From the NCBI GenBank assembly GCA_031267575.1, contig JAIRYN010000010.1, positions 1 to 40,585 on the forward strand: 40,585 bases of DNA, given 5' to 3'. The notes under the pieces were generated by a model, which did not search any database, had not been told where the DNA came from, and was given only the letters and a program-made list of their open reading frames with translations. The DNA comes from Synergistaceae bacterium. Its GTDB lineage: Bacteria; Synergistota; Synergistia; Synergistales; Aminobacteriaceae. Each line of letters opens with the position of its first letter. Position 1 is the first letter of the stretch. Positions 1 to 8,798 of the stretch are shown here, piece by piece. Both the position numbers and the translations under genes were made by a program.

Positions 1-143
1 AGAAAGCCTTCGCCGTGTTCGCGTATATATCGCCGTTTTTGGCCGCCAAATTCCTTGTCATTAGAGAGCTTTTCTTCATTGCTAAATATCAGATTAGGAA
101 AGGAACTAAAGCCGATGAGCAAACGACAAATACTACCCTATAG
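1..143 (+). CDS. C-terminal end of a membrane protein (partial)
   Basis: Frame 3 is open from the window edge to a TAG at 141-143 and encodes about 46 residues: a hydrophobic stretch (AYISPFLAAKFLVI) followed by a charged tail. This looks like the last membrane helix and cytoplasmic tail of an integral membrane protein, but the fragment is too short to name a family. It lies 46 bp upstream of the PP-loop gene on the same strand, so both could belong to one operon, perhaps a surface-polysaccharide cluster beginning left of the window. Frame 1 is also open to 159, which lowers confidence. Confidence 0.45.
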   Translation, partial: KAFAVFAYISPFLAAKFLVIRELFFIAKYQIRKGTKADEQTTNTTL

Positions 144-189
144 TTACATATCGTAAAAACAGATTTATATTTATCAGAGGGGAAATAAA

Positions 190-1449
190 ATGATTAAAGT
201 AGGCAGCCCTACACTTGCAAGAATCGAGGATATGACTATACTGTCTGTTTCAGTAGACAACGGCTACGATGGAACACTATCGGATTTAACATTTACGTTT
301 GAAAGTTCATACGAAAATGGTCTTGCTATTGATCGAGCGGATGGTTTACTTGTGTGTATGCTTCACTGGTTGGCAGCTCACAATTACGATGTAACATTTG
401 ATTTGCCGATTTCTGAAAGGCTTTACTATCAAATAACTGAATTTATCATACCAGCACTAAAAAGAGCAACCAAGGTTTATTGTCCATCCATGGCCTCTCC
501 CCTCCCCCGTGGTAAGTATGTGGGAACAGGAATGACCTGCGGAGTCGACAGTTTGACTACTTTTAAACTGAATGTCACAAAAGACATTCCTGCGGAAAAC
601 AAAGTCAATATTCTCACATTTTTTGACGCGGGCACGTTCGCGGGACACAATGCTAAGGCGGATATAACTTTGGATAGAAATGGCAATCTGATAGGTGACG
701 CAAGCATCCGAGCTAGTGAAACTTTTCAGAATTCAAAAAAATTCGCGGATGAAGTCGGACTTCCATTATTCTATATTCGGTCGAATTTGGGACAGGTTTT
801 GAAATATAAGGAATTTCAACCGCAGGAATTCTCGTTTACGCTAAATGGATGTATACTACTTTTTCAAAAAATGTTTCGAATATACTATTTCTCTTCGACT
901 CGTAGTTTGGACGATTTTGGGGTTGATCGCGAGCAACTCCTCGATACTTCGCGTTATGATGTTTTTACAATGCCGATGATTTCAACTGACATACTGACAT
1001 TCTATTCAGCTGGCTCACCCTATAGTCGTTTGGAGAAAACGTCTTTGATAGCCGCGGATAAACTCGCTCAAAAGTACCTTTCTGTTTGCACTGGCTCTGC
1101 CCACAACTGTGGTTACTGCGACAAATGCACACGCACTATTCTTTCACTTGAAGCTCTGGGATCTTTAGATTGTTTTTCTGAAGTGTTTGACCTTGAACGA
1201 TACAGTCATACTCGAACAAAACAAATAGGGAAGGTTATAGCACGGAAATTCACAAGAGACGTATACTTGACGCCAATATACTCTATGTTGAAAAAGCAAC
1301 ATAAAATTCCATGGTTAAGCTACATCTGGGCATTAATCTTTTTAGCAATGAACCCATTTACGCGGATGTTCAAAAATATGGATATTGAAACCAAGAATAA
1401 ATTGAGACGGTGGGGTGTTAAGCACAACCTTATAAACCCATTTCACTAA
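190..1449 (+). CDS. PP-loop ATPase-like protein (ExsB/QueC/asparagine-synthase style)
   Basis: A 419-residue protein starting at an ATG preceded by AGAGGGGA at good spacing. Residues 112-121 (GTGMTCGVDS) resemble the PP-loop pyrophosphate-binding motif SGGxDS of ATP pyrophosphatases that adenylate a carboxyl or carbonyl group. Residues about 305-317 contain a C-x2-C-x2-C cluster (CGYCDKCTRT) like the zinc site of QueC. The first 100 residues carry no motif I recognise. The second residue of the PP-loop is Cys where Gly is usual. Base composition is more AT-rich than the operons to the right. By family and neighbourhood it may act in surface-sugar or secondary-metabolite assembly, for example as an amidotransferase-like enzyme, but the substrate cannot be told. 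The PP-loop assignment is moderately confident; the role is not known. Confidence 0.6.
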   Translation: MIKVGSPTLARIEDMTILSVSVDNGYDGTLSDLTFTFESSYENGLAIDRADGLLVCMLHWLAAHNYDVTFDLPISERLYYQITEFIIPALKRATKVYCPSMASPLPRGKYVGTGMTCGVDSLTTFKLNVTKDIPAENKVNILTFFDAGTFAGHNAKADITLDRNGNLIGDASIRASETFQNSKKFADEVGLPLFYIRSNLGQVLKYKEFQPQEFSFTLNGCILLFQKMFRIYYFSSTRSLDDFGVDREQLLDTSRYDVFTMPMISTDILTFYSAGSPYSRLEKTSLIAADKLAQKYLSVCTGSAHNCGYCDKCTRTILSLEALGSLDCFSEVFDLERYSHTRTKQIGKVIARKFTRDVYLTPIYSMLKKQHKIPWLSYIWALIFLAMNPFTRMFKNMDIETKNKLRRWGVKHNLINPFH

Positions 1450-1528
1450 TATCTTCCTGCTTATAACCTTGACTGTGATACCCGTTACATTTAGCCCAAC
1501 AGGTATATACCCATACTCTTTCAGTTTT

Positions 1529-1546
1529 ACCCAGCCTAGGCTGGGT
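1529..1546. terminator. Perfect 18-bp palindrome downstream of the PP-loop gene
   Basis: acccagcctaggctgggt is self-complementary and could form a 7-bp stem with a CTAG loop, 80 bp past the stop at 1449. There is no T tract after it on either strand, so it may be a weak terminator or a protein-binding palindrome. Confidence 0.3.
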
Positions 1547-1671
1547 ATCTTGATTCGATGCTGCCGCGCTTCCGTGTCCTTTTCATTGGATAGAGTTAGA
1601 TTTTTTGCGGCAAAAAGTACAAAAGTACAGTAGATGATCGCGCGTGATCTTTGGCTTTTGGTAGCCCCAGA

Positions 1672-1706
1672 ATAGGGGGGAGCTATTTTCTCGTGCTCCC
1701 CCCTAT
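1672..1706. terminator. Strong 12-bp hairpin between convergent genes
   Basis: ataggggggagc (1672-1683) and gctcccccctat (1695-1706) form a perfect 12-bp GC-rich stem with an 11-nt loop. It sits 33 bp past the stop of dctM (minus strand) and faces the PP-loop gene (plus strand), a typical place for a bidirectional transcription end. Neither strand has a long U run after the stem, so an intrinsic terminator is likely but not certain. Confidence 0.5.
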
Positions 1707-1738
1707 AAATACAATGAAGTTAAAATATTTCAGCACGC

Positions 1739-3019
1739 CTAACCGAACACGAGGTTCGGCAGGAACAGTACGACCTGCGGGAAAAAGATCAACACCATAA
1801 CGAGAATGAATAGCATAATATAAAAAGGAATAGCTTCTTTGGCTGTTTCTTGCGGTGAGCAGCCCATGATTTCGGAGGTGGAGTAAAGCGCCACACCGAC
1901 AGGAGGCGTCATGATGCCCGCCGTCACCGTGGTCATCATGACAACGCCGAAGTGTACCGGGTCGATGCCGAGCCTCGTGATGACGGGGATAAACACCGGC
2001 GTCAATAACAGAGCGATGACTCCCGTCTCAATGAACATCCCCGCCAGAATCAGGAGGAAAATGATCAAGATCAACAGGATGTGTTGGTTCGAGGTGATGC
2101 CCAGTAGCATCTCCGCGATCGTCTGAGGCATCCTGTCGAACACGATCGCGTAGCCGAAGGTACCTGAAAGTCCCAGGATGAGCATCAGCACCCCCACGTC
2201 CACGAGGGTTTGTTTCGCGGTATCCCAAAACGCTTTGAGCGTCATTTCCTTATAAATCACGCTACCCACAAATACGGCGTAAGCCGCCGCGAAAGCCCCG
2301 GACTCTGAGGGGGTAAACACTCCGAAACGAATACCCGCGATAAGAATGAACGGGAAAATTAGCGCCCAAACGTTTTGCACCAAGGCACGACCCACCTCGT
2401 TCGCTGTCGGCGCCCGATCGGTGATGGGCATGTAACCCCGTCTCTTTGACGTAATGTGAACGGTGACCATGAAAAACACCATCATCAAGAGACCGGGGAG
2501 GACGCCTCCCACGAACAGCCTGCCGATCGATACCTCTCCTACCGAGCCGTAGATGACGAAGCCCATACTGGGGGGGATCGTGCAGGTGATCAGCGCGGTA
2601 AGGCCGTTGACAGCGGCACCGTAGCCCCTGGAGTAGCCCTGTTTGATCATTTCAGGACCAAGGATTCGGCTTTCCATGACGGCGTCGGCGTTAGCGGAAC
2701 CGGAAACGCCTCCCATCAAGGTGCTCATAATGACGCTGACCTGGGCCAGGCTTCCGGGCAGGTGACCGACTAAAACTCTGGAAAGGTTGACCAGACGCTC
2801 GGTGATGCCGCTCGAGTTCATGAGGTTTCCGGCGAAAATAAACAGGGGAATCGCCAGTAGGGTGAAGTTCTGCGTCTGCGAAACGATGCGCTGCACGGTA
2901 ATGCTCACCGGAATATCTGGGCTCGCCACGATAAAAATAAATCCAGAAAGGCCAATGGCAAACGCCACCGGCATCCCCAGAAACAGCAAGATCAAAAACA
3001 CAGAGACCATCAAAGTCAT
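1739..3019 (-). CDS. dctM: TRAP transporter large membrane subunit DctM
   Basis: A 426-residue, very hydrophobic protein with roughly 12 membrane segments, the normal length for DctM-family permeases of TRAP (tripartite ATP-independent periplasmic) transporters. These move dicarboxylates, keto acids or similar substrates using a sodium or proton gradient. Family-like features include the Gly/Pro-rich stretches GGVSGSANADA and TPPVGVALY. The ATG at 3019 is preceded by GGAGG at suitable spacing. It follows dctQ by 25 bp and dctP further upstream, the usual P-Q-M order, so it is the last gene of that operon. The family is certain; the substrate is not readable. Confidence 0.93.
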   Translation of the reverse strand: MTLMVSVFLILLFLGMPVAFAIGLSGFIFIVASPDIPVSITVQRIVSQTQNFTLLAIPLFIFAGNLMNSSGITERLVNLSRVLVGHLPGSLAQVSVIMSTLMGGVSGSANADAVMESRILGPEMIKQGYSRGYGAAVNGLTALITCTIPPSMGFVIYGSVGEVSIGRLFVGGVLPGLLMMVFFMVTVHITSKRRGYMPITDRAPTANEVGRALVQNVWALIFPFILIAGIRFGVFTPSESGAFAAAYAVFVGSVIYKEMTLKAFWDTAKQTLVDVGVLMLILGLSGTFGYAIVFDRMPQTIAEMLLGITSNQHILLILIIFLLILAGMFIETGVIALLLTPVFIPVITRLGIDPVHFGVVMMTTVTAGIMTPPVGVALYSTSEIMGCSPQETAKEAIPFYIMLFILVMVLIFFPQVVLFLPNLVFG

Positions 3020-3044
3020 GAGTTACATCCTCCGCTCGGATAAT

Positions 3045-3551
3045 TTACACGGCGTCGAGTCCGGTGTTTTTTAGCGTTGAAGAATAATCGAGGATCTGTT
3101 TTTTCAGTTTGATCGAGGCGGAAATGATCATAAAGAACGAACAGATCGGAAGGCTGGCGGTTACGTAGGAGTAACTCATAGCGATGTTCTGAAACTGCCG
3201 TTTTGTGTTGCTGATGCAGAGCGGAATGCCGTAGACGATCAAAATCACGAGGAAAACGATGACCACCAGTGACCATGCAACGGCGATTGCTCTCTGGCAA
3301 TTCAAAGACAGCCTCGACGTGAGGAAATCCACGTTGATAATCCTGTTCTGGCGTATGCCCACGTCCGCCCCCATGAACGAAACCCATGAAAAAAGAAGCA
3401 GGGAAATGTCGACCGCCCAATTCTGAGGTCGTCCTACGCACCGCCCTATAGCCGAGATTAGAATGAGAACGGTCATCACGATAAGGCCGAACGTGGCCAA
3501 CGTTTCCTCCACTTTGCAGACTATTTCATAATATCGTTTAATTCCGGCCAT
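3045..3551 (-). CDS. dctQ: TRAP transporter small membrane subunit DctQ
   Basis: The frame is open further upstream, but the real start is most likely the ATG at 3551 (MAGIKRYYE), preceded by AAAGGAACG, giving 168 residues, the usual DctQ size. There are four predicted membrane helices, and the motif WAVDISLLLFSWVSFMGADV with the following charged IRQNRIINVDFL region is characteristic of DctQ. The subunit pairs with DctM in the membrane. The upstream extension (41 residues) would run back over the dctP stop at 3625 and is rich in Arg and Ser, so I reject it. Confidence 0.9.
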   Translation of the reverse strand: MAGIKRYYEIVCKVEETLATFGLIVMTVLILISAIGRCVGRPQNWAVDISLLLFSWVSFMGADVGIRQNRIINVDFLTSRLSLNCQRAIAVAWSLVVIVFLVILIVYGIPLCISNTKRQFQNIAMSYSYVTASLPICSFFMIISASIKLKKQILDYSSTLKNTGLDAV

Positions 3552-3624
3552 GACGCAACGTTCCTTTCGTTGTAAAACGTCGCGAAGGCGTATTGGGGGC
3601 CGCCGCGACGTTTTGAGATTTTCG

Positions 3625-4635
3625 TTACTTGCCGATCTCCGTGTAGATTTGCTTGCGAAGCTCGGTAAAGCCAAGAACTTCGTAAGCGGTGTCCGCGGCT
3701 TTCTTGAAAGCGTCCAGGTTTACCTCGACAACCTCCATGCCTTTCTCCACCATCTGAGCCTCGTACTGATCGCTGAGCTTGATGTTTTCCTGGGAGGTCA
3801 GCTCACCCTGTTTCGTGAACTCCTCTACCAGAAGGTTTTGATAAGATTCCGGGAGAGTTTTGAACCATTGCTCTCCGACCATAAGACCGTTGAGGAGCTG
3901 GAAATGTCCCGTTTTATCGATATATTTCAGGACTTCGTACACGCGTGCGCCCCAGTTCGCGGAGTGTTGGCTTTCGCAGCCATCGATGGCCTGTTGCTGT
4001 ACGGCGGTGTACACTTCGGTCCAGCCCATCGCGACGGGAGTGGCGCCCAACGCCCGGACCGACTCGGACCAAGCGGGCGCGCCGGGAGTACGAATCCGAA
4101 GACCTTTCAGATCCTCCGGGGTTTTGATCGGCTTGTTCGTCATGAAATGACGGGCTCCAGCGAACCAGTTGAATGCCAAGATGCGGATGTTATTTTCATC
4201 GGCCAGCTTACGAATACATTCCTTCCAGTAGTTGGTGGCTTCGACTTTCAGCAGATCGTCGTAATTGTCGGCGAAGTAGGCGACACCAACGATACCGACG
4301 TCCTTGACGTAATTCGCCATACGTCCGGCGTCCGTCACCACAGCGACGTTAACGCCCTGGATCGCCTGCTCGATGACATCCTCGTCGCTGCCCAACTGCG
4401 CGCTGGGATAGACCAGAACTTTGAATTTTCCGCCAGTACGCTCGGCCACACGCTCGGCGAGGGCATAAAACCCCTGACAGAATGGGTCGGAATCGGCCAT
4501 TTGCGTGGAAATTCTGAGAGTATATCCTTTGCCGTCCCCTTCGACCGGTTCGCCGGCTGACGCGGCAAAAGCGGGAAGCACCGCTGACAATAGAAGCATA
4601 GACACTACAGATAGTACTGAAAGAAACTTTTTCAC
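3625..4635 (-). CDS. dctP: TRAP transporter substrate-binding protein DctP
   Basis: A 336-residue exported protein. It begins at GTG (4635) preceded by GGAGGG with 8 nt spacing; an overlapping ATG upstream is out of frame. A signal peptide covers about residues 1-25 (LLLSAVLPAFAAS). The mature part is a DctP-type binding protein: GLRIRTPGAP at 179-188 carries the Arg (R182) that in this family forms a salt bridge with a substrate carboxylate, and the WTEVYTAVQQQAIDG segment is typical. It would capture a carboxylate in the periplasm and hand it to DctQM. It is the first gene of the operon, and the 154-bp gap before the end of dppF (4636-4789) should hold its promoter, although I see no convincing -35/-10 pair. 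Confidence 0.93.
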   Translation of the reverse strand: MKKFLSVLSVVSMLLLSAVLPAFAASAGEPVEGDGKGYTLRISTQMADSDPFCQGFYALAERVAERTGGKFKVLVYPSAQLGSDEDVIEQAIQGVNVAVVTDAGRMANYVKDVGIVGVAYFADNYDDLLKVEATNYWKECIRKLADENNIRILAFNWFAGARHFMTNKPIKTPEDLKGLRIRTPGAPAWSESVRALGATPVAMGWTEVYTAVQQQAIDGCESQHSANWGARVYEVLKYIDKTGHFQLLNGLMVGEQWFKTLPESYQNLLVEEFTKQGELTSQENIKLSDQYEAQMVEKGMEVVEVNLDAFKKAADTAYEVLGFTELRKQIYTEIGK

Positions 4636-4789
4636 ATTTCATCCCTCCACTTCAGATTGTGTTTAGTACTTGTTATTCACGACTTGTTCGAGCCAAACGC
4701 CGAAAACCCACATTAAAAATTCGATTACTCCGTGTATAATCTCACCATAGTGATCATATTATAGTATAGATATAGAAATTAATATTTAA

Positions 4790-5797
4790 TTATCCTACTA
4801 TAATGCAACTCTCCTCCGGAATGCAACTCTCCTCCGGGCTTGAATAAAGGTGACAGCAAACCGAATGACCGGGCGAAATTTCCCGCATTTGAGGGCGCGT
4901 TTGCTGGCAGATAGGCATCTTTTCCCGGCAGCGCAGGTGGAAAGCGCATCCTTGGGGCACGTTGACGGGGCTGGGGATTTCACCGGAGGAGATAATCTTC
5001 TCGGACTTCAGCTTCTCTTCTTCGACCGTTGCAACCGGTATCGAGGAGAGCAACATCTGGGTGTAGGGATGGCGGGGGTTCTGAAAAAACTCCGAGGTTC
5101 GCGCCTGCTCGCACATCCGGCCCAAGTACAAAATCGCCACGCGGTCGGCCACATTGCGCATGAGACTCAGATCATGGGTAATGAAAAGATAAGAAAGATT
5201 TCGCTCGCGCTGAAGCTTCACCAGCTTCCCAATAACTTTGGCTTGAATCGAAACGTCCAGAGCCGAGGTGGGCTCGTCGAGAACGATCAGAGATGGGCGC
5301 GAGGCAAGAGCGCGGGCCACGGAGATCAATTGACGTTCTCCGCCTCCCAAAGCGTGAGGGTACTTGTCCGCGAAGTCACCCGGTAGTCCCACCTCTTCCA
5401 ACAGTTCTTCGGTCCTCTTGTACATTTGTTCTTTCGAGAGTTCCTTATCGTGAACGGTCAGCGGCACCATCAGACTTTTACGCACCGTTCGCTTGGGGTT
5501 AAGGGAGGATCCAGGGTCCTGAAAGACGATCTGGATTTCTCCCTTTTGCCGCGGAGTACGGTAAAGCCCGGCGAGTTTTTCCCCCTTGTAGACGATGTCG
5601 CCCTCCGTCGCCTCGTACATCCCCACCAGCATGTAGGCGATGGTGCTCTTGCCAGACCCGGATTCCCCCACCAGACCCAGGGTTTCTCCCTCGCGCAGCT
5701 CCAAGTCCACGTCGTCGATGGCCTTCACCACAAGGCGATTTTTCAAGGGGAAATATTTCTTCAAGTGTTTGATTTCAAGTATTTTTCCTGTCGTCAT
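4790..5797 (-). CDS. dppF: Dipeptide/oligopeptide ABC transporter ATPase (DppF/OppF)
   Basis: A 335-residue ABC ATPase. Walker A is GESGSGKST (44-52), the signature is a slightly unusual LGGGERQ where LSGGQ is typical, and Walker B is LIVLDEPTSALD. The Cys-rich C-terminal region (CAFHLRCREKMPICQQ) is the oligopeptide-transporter C-terminal domain. It pairs with DppD to power peptide import and is the last gene of the dpp operon. The C-terminus ends with a duplicated hexapeptide CIPEES-CIPEES, encoded by an exact 18-bp tandem duplication (4803-4838) that has extended the protein. An ATG with AGGA upstream supports the start. Confidence 0.92.
   Translation of the reverse strand: MTTGKILEIKHLKKYFPLKNRLVVKAIDDVDLELREGETLGLVGESGSGKSTIAYMLVGMYEATEGDIVYKGEKLAGLYRTPRQKGEIQIVFQDPGSSLNPKRTVRKSLMVPLTVHDKELSKEQMYKRTEELLEEVGLPGDFADKYPHALGGGERQLISVARALASRPSLIVLDEPTSALDVSIQAKVIGKLVKLQRERNLSYLFITHDLSLMRNVADRVAILYLGRMCEQARTSEFFQNPRHPYTQMLLSSIPVATVEEEKLKSEKIISSGEIPSPVNVPQGCAFHLRCREKMPICQQTRPQMREISPGHSVCCHLYSSPEESCIPEESCIIVG
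4803..4838. repeat. 18-bp tandem duplication at the end of dppF
   Basis: Two 18-bp units that differ only in the last base lie side by side inside the last codons of dppF, so the duplication adds six residues in frame. Confidence 0.9.
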
Positions 5798-5825
5798 TTT
5801 TTCTCGTCCTAATTTTTTTATCGCC

Positions 5826-6857
5826 CTATTTTGCGAAATGGCAACTGGTGCGGTGACCCAGGGAAATTTCCCGATGTGGTGGTTTCTGTGCGCGGCAAAC
5901 TTCCTCCACGTGGGGGCAGCGTGGAGCGAAACGACACCCCTTCGGAGGCTGCGTGTAGTCTGGGATGCGCCCCGGAATTCCCTCGGCGAGGCTGTCCCCC
6001 GTCAACTTTGGAACACAGGCCATCAGAGCCACGGTGTAGGGGTGTCGGGGGTTCTTGAAAACGTCTTCGGTCGCCCCGCTTTCCACCACCGTTCCGGCAT
6101 ACATGATGTTGACATAACTGGTGGACTCACGGATGACGCCCAGAGAGTGCGAAACCATGATGACCGACAGCCCTTTATCCTCCGTCAGTCCATTGATGAG
6201 ACGCAAGATTTGATCTTGAATCGTCACATCCAAAGACGTACCGGGCTCGTCGGCCAACATCAGCCGGCGTCCGGCCGCGATAGTGATCGCGATACACACC
6301 CTCTGCTTCATTCCTCCGGAAAGCTGGTAGGGAAAGCTCTTCATGATCCGCTTCGGGTCGGGGAGCATCACGTTGTTCAGGGCTTCGATCGCCAAGGCAT
6401 AAAGTTTTTTTTTCGGTGTGCTCTTGGGGTTGGCGTATTGGAGAGCGGTCAAAAATTGCGATTCAACGCTGAAAACGGGGTTCAAGGCGCTGGAGGGGTC
6501 TTGAAAAATCATCCCGGCCCCCCTGCGGCGCATGGCGTTTAGGTCAGTGTCCGGCATTTCGAAGACGTCGCGCCCCTCGAATAAAATCCTCCCTCCGTTC
6601 ACAATGGCGTTTCTGGGCAGAACTCTGAGGATCGTCTTCAGCATCGTGGTCTTGCCGCAGCCGGACTCCCCCACCAGGCCGACCCGCTCTCCCTCCCCGA
6701 CGCGAAAGGAGATACCGTCCAAAACGTGGCTGCTCTTTCCATACACGTCGAAGGAAACGGACAGATCCTTGACTTCCAGTAAAGCCTTTTTTTCACTTTC
6801 TTTTTTAGCTTCTTTTTTAGCCGCGTTTTCTTGTCTATTTTCGCTGACGCTTGTCAA
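5826..6857 (-). CDS. dppD: Dipeptide/oligopeptide ABC transporter ATPase (DppD/OppD)
   Basis: A 343-residue ABC ATPase with Walker A GESGCGKTT (63-71), signature LSGGMKQR, Walker B LMLADEPGTSLD and the peptide-transporter C-terminal Cys cluster (CRFAPRCPHVEEVC). It is the partner of DppF. The start ATG overlaps the dppC stop by 4 bp (ATGA), indicating translational coupling. The N-terminus carries a Lys/Glu-rich extension of about 25 residues (AAKKEAKKESEKK) before the ABC domain, longer than usual and of low complexity. Confidence 0.92.
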   Translation of the reverse strand: MTSVSENRQENAAKKEAKKESEKKALLEVKDLSVSFDVYGKSSHVLDGISFRVGEGERVGLVGESGCGKTTMLKTILRVLPRNAIVNGGRILFEGRDVFEMPDTDLNAMRRRGAGMIFQDPSSALNPVFSVESQFLTALQYANPKSTPKKKLYALAIEALNNVMLPDPKRIMKSFPYQLSGGMKQRVCIAITIAAGRRLMLADEPGTSLDVTIQDQILRLINGLTEDKGLSVIMVSHSLGVIRESTSYVNIMYAGTVVESGATEDVFKNPRHPYTVALMACVPKLTGDSLAEGIPGRIPDYTQPPKGCRFAPRCPHVEEVCRAQKPPHREISLGHRTSCHFAK

Positions 6858-7726
6858 CTTTCATCCGCTCCCAACATGTTGCTGATGCCGTCCCCAAAGA
6901 GGTTGAAACCCAAAATGATGACGATAATCGCCAGGGCGGGGAAAACGGTAAACCACCATTGCCCCGGCATATACTTGACTCCCTGTGAGATCATGCTGCC
7001 TAGAGCCGGTTTAGGCGCTTGCTCGCCGAGGCCGGCGTAGCTCAGAGTGGCGCCCATGATGATCACGTAGCCCATGTCCAGGGTCATTTTCGTCAGCAGC
7101 GAAGAGAGGCAGTTCGGCAAAATTTCCCTGAAAAGGATGTGGAATGTTCCGGCCCCCGTCAGTTCGGCGTAGACGATGTAATTTTCGGTCCGCAGCGACG
7201 AGGCCACACCATAAGACAAACGAGCGTACCAAGGCCACCACATGACCGTGATCGCCAGCATCGAGTTGATCATGTTCGGCTCCAGGACGGACGCGACGGC
7301 TAAGGCCAACACCAGAGGCGGGAGCGCTAAAAAAATATCGGTGAGCCGCATCAAAACAGTGTCGATTAGCTTTCCTTTGTTATACCCAGCGACGACCCCC
7401 ACGATGAAGCCCACCGGCGCGGAGACACAAAGCACAATCACCCCCATCAGCAGGGTGTTGCGGAATGAACCGACAATACGGCTCAAGATGTCTCGCCCTA
7501 TTAGATCGGTGCCGAAGGGGTGTCGGAGGCTCGGAGGCTGGCTCGCGTTGGCGAAATCCACGAAGGAACCGATGTGCTGGGGATACGGAACGACGTACTC
7601 TCCCACGCAGGCCAAAAGGACAAAACCAACCACGATCACCAGGCCCAACACCGTGATCTTGCTTTCGGAGTATTTCAGCCAGCTTTTTTTCAGCGTATTT
7701 TTAAAAGATTCTTTCAAGAACATCAT
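6854..7726 (-). CDS. dppC: Dipeptide ABC transporter permease DppC
   Basis: The start chosen is ATG at 7726 (or the adjacent ATG at 7723), behind AAAGGTGG, giving about 290 residues, normal for DppC. The open frame upstream to 7849 runs back into dppB and is not coding. The N-terminal OppC-type extension, about six membrane helices, and the EAA-loop region (YAELTGAGTFHILFREILPNCLSSLL) that contacts the ATPases are visible. It overlaps dppD by 4 bp and follows dppB by 14 bp. Confidence 0.92.
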   Translation of the reverse strand: MMFLKESFKNTLKKSWLKYSESKITVLGLVIVVGFVLLACVGEYVVPYPQHIGSFVDFANASQPPSLRHPFGTDLIGRDILSRIVGSFRNTLLMGVIVLCVSAPVGFIVGVVAGYNKGKLIDTVLMRLTDIFLALPPLVLALAVASVLEPNMINSMLAITVMWWPWYARLSYGVASSLRTENYIVYAELTGAGTFHILFREILPNCLSSLLTKMTLDMGYVIIMGATLSYAGLGEQAPKPALGSMISQGVKYMPGQWWFTVFPALAIIVIILGFNLFGDGISNMLGADES

Positions 7727-7740
7727 GATGCCACCTTTAT

Positions 7741-8766
7741 TTACTTGGCACGAGACTGGCGCATACGGGGGTCGAGAATCATCACCACCATGTCCACCAG
7801 CACATTGGTCGAGATGAAGATGACGCCCAAGACCAGCACCACACCGCAAACGGCATTGATGTCCTTACCCAAGATGGCGCTCATGGCGTAACGGGACATG
7901 CCGGGCCAGTTGAAAATCGTCTCCACCAAAAACGCGTTCCCGAAAATAGCGGCAATATCCAGCCCCATAATGGAAACAGTGGGAATGATCGACGGTTTCA
8001 AAAGATACTTGCGGTTAATGACCTCGCGCGGTACCCCCTGAGAGGTCATCATCGTGATGTAATCTTTTCCCTCGTTTTCTAGCATGTAGGAGCGGGTCAA
8101 GCGCGCCTCCTGCATGGTGTGCCCCAGAGAAAGTGCCAGTGCCGGCAAAAGCAGATGAGTGAAGGCATCCCACGCCGCCGCTGGCTGCCCGGCGATCAAC
8201 GCGTCGAACACCATCAGCCCCGTAACCGGCGGAACCTCGAAGCCCATGCTCAGGCGTCCACCGATGGAGGGCAAAATCGGCACCCAGTAGCCGAAGGTCA
8301 GCAAAAAGAGAACGGCCCACACAAACGTCGGTGTGGCGATGATAACGTAGCTGCAAAAGCGTATCAGGTAGTCCGGCCAGCGATTTTTGTACATCGCCCC
8401 CAACACACCCAAAAGCAGGGCGAAGAATATGGGAGGAATACCCGCCCATATGGCCAGCTCCAGCGTGGCGGGCAAAAATTCGCGCAGGTCTTGGAGAACC
8501 CCGCGCTTCGTCACCGTCGAAACCCCTAGGTCTCCTTGCAGCATGTCCGTGAGCCAGTAGTAATATTGAACCGGCAGAGGCTCGTTATAGTGCATACGCT
8601 CTCGATACCTTTCCACCACCTCTTCTGGGGCGCTGGGGCCGAGAGCCAGGCGAGCCGGGTCGCCTGGAATGATGCGCATCAAAGAAAATATCAACATGGA
8701 CAAGCCGATCAGTACGACCAACGCCCAGCCCAGCCTTTTCAAAACGGTTATCAACAGTGACGGCAA
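7741..8766 (-). CDS. dppB: Dipeptide ABC transporter permease DppB
   Basis: 341 residues starting MPSLLITVLKRLGWALVVL, the typical DppB N-terminus (R-hydrophobic helix-PGDPAR). About six membrane helices are present. The EAA-like loop is DYITMMTSQGVPREVINRKYLLKPSIIP, and the NWPGMSRYAM and DPRMRQ motifs near the C-terminus are family hallmarks. It forms the heteromeric peptide channel with DppC and lies 32 bp after dppA in the same operon. Confidence 0.93.
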   Translation of the reverse strand: MPSLLITVLKRLGWALVVLIGLSMLIFSLMRIIPGDPARLALGPSAPEEVVERYRERMHYNEPLPVQYYYWLTDMLQGDLGVSTVTKRGVLQDLREFLPATLELAIWAGIPPIFFALLLGVLGAMYKNRWPDYLIRFCSYVIIATPTFVWAVLFLLTFGYWVPILPSIGGRLSMGFEVPPVTGLMVFDALIAGQPAAAWDAFTHLLLPALALSLGHTMQEARLTRSYMLENEGKDYITMMTSQGVPREVINRKYLLKPSIIPTVSIMGLDIAAIFGNAFLVETIFNWPGMSRYAMSAILGKDINAVCGVVLVLGVIFISTNVLVDMVVMILDPRMRQSRAK

Positions 8767-8798
8767 GCCCTTAACCCTCCAATACGATGGCGCTCTTG

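Noticed and set aside
3550-4560. 336-codon plus-strand frame over the dctP gene
   Set aside because: It lies wholly antisense to dctP, has no family motif and contains Arg/His-rich composition typical of a shadow frame.
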